Of a DNA stretch of 64,000 bases, positions 42,987 through 49,895 are shown one piece after another. The stretch is taken from the NCBI GenBank assembly GCA_963975245.1, contig CAXBFJ010000006.1, positions 186,001-250,000 of the forward strand. Reading direction: 5' to 3'. Numbering within the stretch: position 1 is the first letter of the stretch; each line of letters opens with the position of its first letter. Made by a program: the position numbers and the translations under genes. This DNA is from Panacagrimonas sp963975245. GTDB taxonomy: Bacteria; Pseudomonadota; Gammaproteobacteria; Nevskiales; Nevskiaceae. The notes beneath the pieces were generated by a model. The model made no database searches. It worked only from the letters and a program-made list of their open reading frames with translations, and was not told where the DNA came from.

Positions 42987-44035
42987 AGACCCATCCTTAC
43001 GCTGATCTTCCTGACCGTCAGTTCTGGCGGCGTGGCGTTTCCTCTGTCGAGCGTTTTCGAATTGATCCCGTCAATCCTCCCCGCTTCAAAATAAGCAGAG
43101 GGGATCGTATTGCGACTGCTGGAAGCTGCTTTGCACAGCATATTTCCAGCCGACTGAAAGCATTTGGTTTCAATTACTTTGTTGCCGAAGATGGGGCAGG
43201 CATCGCTGAGTCGGATCGAGAAAACCTCGGATACGGAGTGTTTTCCGCACGGTACGGAAATATCTATACCGTCCGACAGTTGTTGCAACTGGTTGAGGAA
43301 TGCTTTGATGCAGCAGGCCCGAAGGAGGGCATCTGGGAAACCTCCGACGGGCGCTATGTCGATGCATTGCGACCCCAGATCCAGCCGGGTGGATTTGCAT
43401 CAAAGTCTGAAGTGCGTGAAGAGCGTGTCCGTCACCGTATTCACGTGCGCCGACTCTTTCGAGAATGCGACGTTCTGGTATTCACTCTCGGGCTCACGGA
43501 GTGCTGGCGATCGCGGCATGACGGAAAGATATTTCCGATTGCTCCGGGGGTCGTCGGCGGCACTTTTGACGCAAGCCGTCACGAATTTGTGAATCTCGAT
43601 GCACCCGAGGTGACTGACGATCTGCACAGACTTCTGGACAGACTCAAAGAGATCAGGCCTTCAATAAAAGTGGTTCTTACCGTATCTCCCGTTCCATTGA
43701 TTGCAACGTTTGAAGATCGTCACGTATTAGTGTCCAACACCTACAGTAAGTCTGTATTACGGGTGGCGGCGGAGGCCGTCTGTCGGTCGCGAGATTGGGT
43801 GGAGTACTTTCCTTCCTACGAGATCATTACTGGAAATTTCACTGAATCTGCCTATTACGATGCTGATTTTCGCAACGTGAACGCAAAGGGCGTCGATCAT
43901 GTCATGCGAACTTTTCTGCGCAATTTCATTGACGAGCCTGATCTGATCGAGTCAGCCGACGCAGGGTATTTCGCGAGGGCGGCGCCGCATCTGGTTTGCG
44001 ATGAAGAAGCCCTGGAGGAAACGCGCCGCGTCTGA
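42983..44035 (+). CDS. GSCFA-domain protein
   Basis: A 350-residue GSCFA protein with the signature GSCFA at residues 47-51, VFTLGLTECW, VVLTVSPVPL and YFPSYEI, and a long conserved N-terminus (FWRRGVSS). It is paralogous to 23619-24572 but 33 residues longer. The TTG start at 42983 overlaps the preceding stop (TTGA), so the WcbI-like and GSCFA genes are coupled. Both families belong to SGNH-like or acyl-transfer folds associated with capsule and exopolysaccharide loci. An acyl-modification role is inferred. Confidence 0.8.
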   Translation: MKTHPYADLPDRQFWRRGVSSVERFRIDPVNPPRFKISRGDRIATAGSCFAQHISSRLKAFGFNYFVAEDGAGIAESDRENLGYGVFSARYGNIYTVRQLLQLVEECFDAAGPKEGIWETSDGRYVDALRPQIQPGGFASKSEVREERVRHRIHVRRLFRECDVLVFTLGLTECWRSRHDGKIFPIAPGVVGGTFDASRHEFVNLDAPEVTDDLHRLLDRLKEIRPSIKVVLTVSPVPLIATFEDRHVLVSNTYSKSVLRVAAEAVCRSRDWVEYFPSYEIITGNFTESAYYDADFRNVNAKGVDHVMRTFLRNFIDEPDLIESADAGYFARAAPHLVCDEEALEETRRV

Positions 44036-44176
44036 CTGCACATCGCCCATTCCGTTCGAGCCCGGACGACACTTGAGCTTTTCCATCTCTCACGCAGCAC
44101 ATCTCATTTATACTCGCGCGTTTTGGCGAGTGTCGCCAATGTCTACAACATGTTTCAGAAAGGTTAAATAATTCAG

Positions 44177-45301
44177 ATGCCAAAAGCATTGATCACCGGC
44201 GTGACCGGACAAGATGGCTCTTATCTCGCAGAATTCCTTCTCGAAAAAGGGTATGAGGTGCACGGCATTAAACGTCGCGCCTCATTGTTCAACACCCAGC
44301 GTGTGGACCACATCTACGAAGACCCTCACACGCAGAATCAGAGCTTTATCCTGCATTATGGTGATCTGACCGACTCCTCCAACCTGACGCGAATCCTGCA
44401 GCAGGTTCAGCCAGATGAGGTTTACAACCTGGGCGCGCAGAGCCATGTTGCGGTGAGTTTCGAGTCGCCCGAGTACACCGCTGATGTTGATGCCATGGGT
44501 ACGCTGCGGTTGCTTGAGGCCATACGCTTTCTGGGTATGGAGAACAAGACGCGTTTCTATCAGGCCAGCACCTCCGAGCTTTATGGTCTGGTGCAGGAAA
44601 CGCCACAGACCGAGACCACCCCTTTCTATCCGCGCAGCCCTTACGCTGTCGCGAAGATGTATGCCTACTGGATTACGGTGAACTACCGCGAGGCCTATGG
44701 CATGTACGCGTGCAACGGCATTCTGTTCAATCACGAATCGCCGCGCCGTGGTGAAACCTTCGTGACCCGGAAGATCACCCGGGGCCTGGCCAATATTGCG
44801 CAGGGCTTGGAAAAGAATCTGTACCTAGGCAATCTGGATGCGCTGCGTGATTGGGGGCATGCCAAGGATTACGTACGCATGCAGTGGATGATGCTGCAAC
44901 AGGAGCAGGCCGAAGACTTCGTCATCGCCACCGGTGTCCAGTTCAGCGTGCGACAGTTTGTCCAGTGGTCGGCGGCAGAACTGGGTATCACCCTGCGCTT
45001 TGAGGGCACAGGTGTGCAGGAACGCGGGATTGTAGAGTCGGTCGAGGGTGACAAAGCGCCCGCGATCAAGGCTGGCGATGTAATCGTCGGGGTGGATCCA
45101 CGCTATTTCCGGCCGGCTGAAGTTGAGACCCTGCTGGGTGACCCTGCCAAGGCCAAGAAGAAATTGGGTTGGGAGCCGGTCATCACCGTGCAGGAAATGT
45201 GCGCCGAAATGGTTTCGGAGGATTTGAAGACTGCGCAGCGACACGCGCTGCTTAGGGCGCATGGCCATGATGTCTCCGTGTCTCGGGAACACAACTCGTG
45301 A
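44177..45301 (+). CDS. gmd: GDP-mannose 4,6-dehydratase
   Basis: Converts GDP-D-mannose to GDP-4-keto-6-deoxymannose, the first committed step to GDP-L-fucose; cytoplasmic. The 374 residues show TGVTGQDGSYLAEFLLEKGYEVHG-type NADP binding (residues 7-17), HYGDLTDSSNL, YNLGAQSHV and ASTSELYG (active Thr). YAVAK (YxxxK) and FNHESPRRGETFVTRKI complete the signature. Length and motifs are typical. GDP-fucose synthase follows with a one-base-type overlap (GTGA), making a standard gmd-fcl pair that supplies fucose to the island's glycan. Confidence 0.97.
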   Translation: MPKALITGVTGQDGSYLAEFLLEKGYEVHGIKRRASLFNTQRVDHIYEDPHTQNQSFILHYGDLTDSSNLTRILQQVQPDEVYNLGAQSHVAVSFESPEYTADVDAMGTLRLLEAIRFLGMENKTRFYQASTSELYGLVQETPQTETTPFYPRSPYAVAKMYAYWITVNYREAYGMYACNGILFNHESPRRGETFVTRKITRGLANIAQGLEKNLYLGNLDALRDWGHAKDYVRMQWMMLQQEQAEDFVIATGVQFSVRQFVQWSAAELGITLRFEGTGVQERGIVESVEGDKAPAIKAGDVIVGVDPRYFRPAEVETLLGDPAKAKKKLGWEPVITVQEMCAEMVSEDLKTAQRHALLRAHGHDVSVSREHNS

Positions 45302-46272
45302 GCAACAATCGCGATCAGGTCGTTTTTGTTGCCGGTCATCGCGGCATGGTGGGAAGCGCCATCGTCAGGCGCTTGAGCAGTCTGGGCTACAAGCACATTC
45401 TCACGGCAACACGCGCAGAACTGGACCTGACAGATCAGGCGGCCGTTTTCGATTTTTTCAAAGCGAACAGGATTGATCACGTGGTCCTAGCTTCGGCTAA
45501 GGTGGGCGGCATTCATGCCAACAACACCTATCCCGCAGAGTTCATTTACGAGAATCTGCTGATTGAAGCCAATGTCATTGGCGCAGCGCATCAGCACGAT
45601 GTGCAAAGGCTGCTGTTTCTCGGCTCCTCCTGCATCTATCCTCGCGATGCGGAGCAGCCCATGCGAGAAGATGCTCTGCTGACAGGAACATTGGAGCCCA
45701 CCAATGAGCCGTATGCCATCGCCAAGATCGCTGGCATTAAATTGTGCGAGAGCTTCAACCGCCAGTATGGCCGGGACTATCGCAGCGTGATGCCCACCAA
45801 TCTGTACGGCACCAATGATAATTTTCATCCCGAGAACTCTCATGTCATCCCCGCCTTGATGCGCCGGTTTCATCAGGCAGTCCAGGAGCAGGCTGAAAAA
45901 GTGGTGATCTGGGGTAGCGGCAAGCCGATGCGAGAGTTTCTGCATGTCGATGACATGGCAGCGGCGAGCGTGCACGTCATGGAACTGGATGAGCAGAGCT
46001 ACAAGGCCAATACGCAAAGCATGCTGTCGCATATCAATGTCGGCACCGGAATCGACTGCACCATTCGTGAACTGGCAGAGACCATGGCCCGTGTCACGGG
46101 TTTCAAGGGCAAGCTCGGGTTTGATGCCAGTAAACCGGATGGCACCATGCGCAAGTTGATGGATGTTTCCCGGCTCGCATCACTGGGATGGAAAGCTCAA
46201 ATCAGCCTGGAAGAAGGCCTGACCCAGACCTACGCCTGGTTCCGCGAAAATATCTCTGATATTCGCAGCTGA
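45298..46272 (+). CDS. fcl: GDP-L-fucose synthase
   Basis: Bifunctional 3,5-epimerase/4-reductase that turns GDP-4-keto-6-deoxymannose into GDP-L-fucose. The 324 residues include VAGHRGMVGSAIVRRL, VVLASAKVGGIHANN, FLGSSCIYPR (active Ser and Cys) and EPYAIAKIAG (YxxxK). PTNLYGTNDNFHPENSHVIPA and GSGKPMREFLHVDDMA are also present, all hallmarks of Fcl/WcaG. The start is a GTG at 45298 that overlaps the gmd stop. End of the plus-strand gmd-fcl unit. Confidence 0.97.
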   Translation: MSNNRDQVVFVAGHRGMVGSAIVRRLSSLGYKHILTATRAELDLTDQAAVFDFFKANRIDHVVLASAKVGGIHANNTYPAEFIYENLLIEANVIGAAHQHDVQRLLFLGSSCIYPRDAEQPMREDALLTGTLEPTNEPYAIAKIAGIKLCESFNRQYGRDYRSVMPTNLYGTNDNFHPENSHVIPALMRRFHQAVQEQAEKVVIWGSGKPMREFLHVDDMAAASVHVMELDEQSYKANTQSMLSHINVGTGIDCTIRELAETMARVTGFKGKLGFDASKPDGTMRKLMDVSRLASLGWKAQISLEEGLTQTYAWFRENISDIRS

Positions 46273-46296
46273 TCAGTCACGTTCACCGGTCCTTAC

Positions 46297-46323
46297 AGCC
46301 GCTCACGACGTTGTGAGCGGCTT
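46297..46323. terminator. Hairpin between convergent fcl and FkbM genes
   Basis: A 10-bp stem (AGCCGCTCAC at 46297-46306 with its complement at 46313-46322) lies 24 bp after fcl and overlaps the 3' end of the convergent gene. The T-run is poor in both directions, so termination is only probable. Confidence 0.45.
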
Positions 46324-47169
46324 GCTTCGCCATTGACGCTGGATCTTGCGAACCTGCGCCAAATACTCCAGAAGTAGTGCAGGGCTCGCCTGATTGATTT
46401 GCACCCGGGGCATGGGCTTTAGGCCTTCCAGAACCGGTGCAATAGCCGGGCTTGAGGCGAAGATGAAGCCGTCGAAAGATGTCGTCCCGGTATCAAAATC
46501 TGCCTCGACCTCAATTCTGTAATCTCTTTTGGCGAGGAAGTCGATGCAGTCTCGGTGCAGCTCCTGAGAATGTGTAGATACAAAGATCCGGGCGATCCTG
46601 CGTTCTCCGATGGCTCGCTGGGCAGATGCCAGCATCTCCATTTCATAGCCCTGAATATCGGCGTGAAGGATGTCCAGGTAGGGCCACTGAATCTGATCCA
46701 TTTGAGGGTCAACCTCAAAATGCCCCGTCCCGACAAACCCTTGAGTGAAGGTGCCCTGAAAGCCGTTGTGACGGAAATTTTCCTTGCCGACTTCCAGATT
46801 GGCGGGCTCGGGCTCAACCAGCATCACCTCTGCCCGAGGTCGCTGCAGCTTGAGCCACATGGAGTAGTGGCCCCAGTAGGCCCCGAGCTCCAGCATGCGG
46901 GGTTCCGGCCCCAGGGTCGCCACGACCTCCTGGAATACAAATTCCTCCAGCGGTTCATGAACACCGCGATTGAGCACGAGGATCGACGAAAAATCTCCGT
47001 AGTAGGCATTCGAGCCTGTATACGCTACTGATATGCCGTTGTGGAGGGTGACCCGATCGCCCGAAGTGAACCCGGCTTCGGGCTTGCGACGGATCAGCAG
47101 GTTCAGTGGGTCCGAAATAATCTCCCGGTGGCGTCCGGGAAAATCATTGCCAGGAGCTTTGGCGCTCAT
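46303..47169 (-). CDS. FkbM-type methyltransferase
   Basis: A 288-residue SAM-dependent methyltransferase. It has RMLELGAYWGHYSMWLKLQ (motif I), VMLVEPEPANLEVGKENF, the FkbM-like YLDILHADIQGYEMEML (D-I-Q-G in place of D-V-E-G) and IFVSTHSQELH. The N-terminal 80 residues include a beta-rich segment, VAYTGSNAYYGDFSS. The start codon overlaps the stop of the upstream FkbM gene (ATGA at 47166-47169). The two adjacent FkbM enzymes probably O-methylate sugars of the glycan, perhaps at different positions. Confidence 0.82.
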   Translation of the reverse strand: MSAKAPGNDFPGRHREIISDPLNLLIRRKPEAGFTSGDRVTLHNGISVAYTGSNAYYGDFSSILVLNRGVHEPLEEFVFQEVVATLGPEPRMLELGAYWGHYSMWLKLQRPRAEVMLVEPEPANLEVGKENFRHNGFQGTFTQGFVGTGHFEVDPQMDQIQWPYLDILHADIQGYEMEMLASAQRAIGERRIARIFVSTHSQELHRDCIDFLAKRDYRIEVEADFDTGTTSFDGFIFASSPAIAPVLEGLKPMPRVQINQASPALLLEYLAQVRKIQRQWRSKPLTTS

Positions 47170-47846
47170 CGGTAAGCCTCCGGCAGAAACAGTGCGTCAG
47201 CCCACTTCCAGCCTTGGCGCGGGTCTTTGGCAACGTCCACAAATCCGAACAGGCCGTATCCATGAGTACGCAGCATCTCGAGAATGCTGCCGCACCAAGC
47301 CTGTCCCTGGTAGAGATCAACAAACAGTACCTCAATAAACAGCCCTCTAATCTTTGCGGGCCTGAGAAAGCGGCCGCAACCCTGCAGAATCTGACGCTCA
47401 AAGCCCTGCGAATCAATTTTGAGAATATCGATTCTGTCGATCTGATTGTCGGTACAGAAAGTATCCAGCCGACAAACCTGGATCAGCTGTTCGCCCATGG
47501 GCGTGCACATGGATTCAGGGGCGAAATCGAAGATGCGTTCGGAATTTCTTAACATGGAACTGGTGACATCGTCGGAATTCCGATGCAACTGCGCCGCTGT
47601 ATTTTCAGTTCCGAGCGCGCAGTTGAGCGTCATCCAGCGTTCATCGTCCATCGCAGATCGCTGAAGATCGCGAAAGGGCTCCTCCGCAGGTTCAAATGAG
47701 TAAATGTCGGCCTGAGGTGCAAGTTTTCGAAAGCCCTTCATGAACTGGCCGCGATTGGCGCCGACATCAAATACCATTTCAACTGCTCCTCGCGTTCGAA
47801 GCATGCCGAGCCATTGATCGATCAAGATCTGATCATTTTCATCCAT
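47166..47846 (-). CDS. FkbM family methyltransferase
   Basis: A 226-residue canonical FkbM domain: VEMVFDVGANRGQFMKGF (motif I), DIYSFEPAEEPFRDL, SMLRNSERI, VCRLDTFC and RIDILKIDSQGFERQIL (the K-I-D signature). LFIEVLFVDLYQGQ follows. No extra domains. It is coupled to the next methyltransferase gene by a 4-base overlap and starts 51 bp after the large sulfotransferase gene on the same strand. O-methylation of a sugar hydroxyl is the usual role. Confidence 0.87.
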   Translation of the reverse strand: MDENDQILIDQWLGMLRTRGAVEMVFDVGANRGQFMKGFRKLAPQADIYSFEPAEEPFRDLQRSAMDDERWMTLNCALGTENTAAQLHRNSDDVTSSMLRNSERIFDFAPESMCTPMGEQLIQVCRLDTFCTDNQIDRIDILKIDSQGFERQILQGCGRFLRPAKIRGLFIEVLFVDLYQGQAWCGSILEMLRTHGYGLFGFVDVAKDPRQGWKWADALFLPEAYR

Positions 47847-47897
47847 TCAGCGTGATCCATTGTTCAATACGAGGTGGCGGGAAAATGCGGCTGCTGA

Positions 47898-49757
47898 TCA
47901 TCGTAACGCGAGCTGCTGTTCAGAAGGCAATGGCGCAGAAAATCTCGCGTCTAGAACATCATCATGCAGTTGCAGGTCCATTGCGTTGGCTTTGACGAGT
48001 CTCCGCCGCACGGCAGGATCCAGCGACATTTCGCCACCTTCTGCATCATCATGCGACCCTGCTTTCGGCCTCTCTGGAATGTGCATTCTCCATGACCGCA
48101 CAGGAACGCAGAGTACGTTGCGAAGCCGTTCCAGTTCTTGTGGCAAATTGTCAGCATCACCGACAAAGCCCATCTGAAACAGCGTCTGTTCGGCTGCCGC
48201 GAATTCGCCTTTGCCCAATGTTAGATTGTCCGGGTCATCAAATATCTGCGCGAGTCGCAGGGTTTGATAGTTGCGCAGGCTGCGGTCTCCGGTGCGATCC
48301 AGACGCCATTGAACATAGTCGGAGAAATTCATGCGGGTAGCATTGCGGTGCCCTTCGGTATCGACAGCGAGGCTCCGCTCATACTGGTAGAGCATTGCAG
48401 CCCGGCGTACCGGGTTCTGCAGAAACACGATGGCAAAAACATCCAGATGGTCGCTCGCCGATGCACTGAGACGCATGGTGTCGGACGAAACAGCCTGTAC
48501 CTGCGGATTCATCCTGAGCCATTTCAACATTTGCGGGCTACGCCATCCGTCCGCTTGTCCCTCATGCTCCTGCCAGGCACGGCCAAAAATTTGGCGCAAA
48601 TGAGCGTCGACGGCTACATCTGCTGCCTGGTGTAGTCGGCAATGAACCAGGACTGCGCGCTGACCATTGGCGGTACGCCTTGCCTGGGCAGGGAAAATGA
48701 AAGGGGGAGTTGCAGACGAGCCCGTCGGGGCGCTCTGCGACTGCCGCAGGGAGACGATATTGCCGTAGTTCTCGTGCCGGCGGGAAGGCGCGGTTTGAAA
48801 GCCGGCAACAAGGATGCTGTCCAGATCAATGCCTGCGTTCCTGCAATCTTTGCGAAAGGTATCGCTCACCGCACTGAGCGGCGCTTGCTTGAGCAGGCTG
48901 TGCAGGCGGGCAGATGCGGCTGCGGGAGAAGAATGACCCTGAGGCGCCGAAAGTATCTGAGGGGCCTGATGGTGTTTCAGGCGGGCGTCGAGAAACTGCT
49001 CGACTTCGCGTGCCTGGATTTCATCGGCACTTTCGAGCAGCGCGGGCAGTGGACCGCCGAGGGCGCTGAATGCGTTTTCAATGGTGGGCTGCCATCGCGC
49101 CATCAAATCACCGAATTCGATCGCAGCGCATGGCAAGCCCTCACTGCCATCAAGGGCGTCCAGCAGATAACGGACCCACAGCTGATGTCCCAAGGTTTCG
49201 CTCATTGCATTGCGAGCACAAAGAGATCGAACCATTTCTTCAGGTTGTCGATATCCGATCAGCGCCGAAACTGACAGATTCTCCAGCGCGCAGGCATCGC
49301 GCCACACAGGCATCAGCCGCGAGATGCGCGGGTCCTTGAGGACCATCAGGTTCGCGTCTGCGAATTCGCGAGCGAGTAAGGACGCCGCCTCTGCCGCAAG
49401 TGCCTTGCATTGTGTACTTGAGAACCACTCTGGTTCGATTGGACGCGGATCGTCCCAGCTGCGATCGGCCTGCAGCAGAACGCGCTCGTTGAATCGGGTG
49501 ATGGGCAGCGACTCCCAGAATCCCTTCGGGTTATCTGCTTGCGGCGGCATCAGGGTATTGGGACTCTGAGCGCCGAGCAGATTAACGACTCTGGACAGCG
49601 CAGAAGTGCCGGAACGATGACCGCCCAGGATCAGCACCAGATGTCGTGAGCTTGTCAGCATCAGCGTGCCATGGCGGCGCAGTGCCGCGTCTGCGGATCT
49701 GCCGGAACGGCTTTTGGGTGTGCTTTCGGGGCGTTGTCGAAGCTTGTCATCTGGCAA
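47898..49757 (-). CDS. Large two-domain sulfotransferase, second domain degenerate
   Basis: A 619-residue protein. Domain 1 has an intact 5'-PSB loop, GGHRSGTS (residues 45-52), plus PKGFWESLPITRFNERVL, LMVLKDPRISRLMPVW and RQPEEMVRSL. This is the layout of bacterial sulfotransferases with a KDPR element. Domain 2 (from about residue 375) resembles the enzyme at 22749: VLVHCRLHQAADVAVD stands where that enzyme has VHYHLFKNAGTS, and FLQNPVRRAAMLYQYE where it has FVRHPIDRIKSAYEF. The P-loop Gly-Thr-Ser is lost. The start shown is a TTG; the ATG at 49661, just before domain 1, is equally possible. Divergent from glnE. Confidence 0.78.
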   Translation of the reverse strand: MPDDKLRQRPESTPKSRSGRSADAALRRHGTLMLTSSRHLVLILGGHRSGTSALSRVVNLLGAQSPNTLMPPQADNPKGFWESLPITRFNERVLLQADRSWDDPRPIEPEWFSSTQCKALAAEAASLLAREFADANLMVLKDPRISRLMPVWRDACALENLSVSALIGYRQPEEMVRSLCARNAMSETLGHQLWVRYLLDALDGSEGLPCAAIEFGDLMARWQPTIENAFSALGGPLPALLESADEIQAREVEQFLDARLKHHQAPQILSAPQGHSSPAAASARLHSLLKQAPLSAVSDTFRKDCRNAGIDLDSILVAGFQTAPSRRHENYGNIVSLRQSQSAPTGSSATPPFIFPAQARRTANGQRAVLVHCRLHQAADVAVDAHLRQIFGRAWQEHEGQADGWRSPQMLKWLRMNPQVQAVSSDTMRLSASASDHLDVFAIVFLQNPVRRAAMLYQYERSLAVDTEGHRNATRMNFSDYVQWRLDRTGDRSLRNYQTLRLAQIFDDPDNLTLGKGEFAAAEQTLFQMGFVGDADNLPQELERLRNVLCVPVRSWRMHIPERPKAGSHDDAEGGEMSLDPAVRRRLVKANAMDLQLHDDVLDARFSAPLPSEQQLALR

Positions 49758-49895
49758 AGTTTACTGGGCGGGCACTGATTAGTGAGACGGTGCGATGCGG
49801 TCCTGCTTCTGGCAGACGTTTACAGCAGCGCATATCGGCCAGATCATGCTCGTCATGGGCGAGACAAAACGATCAAGAATGGACGAGAGGTTGGC

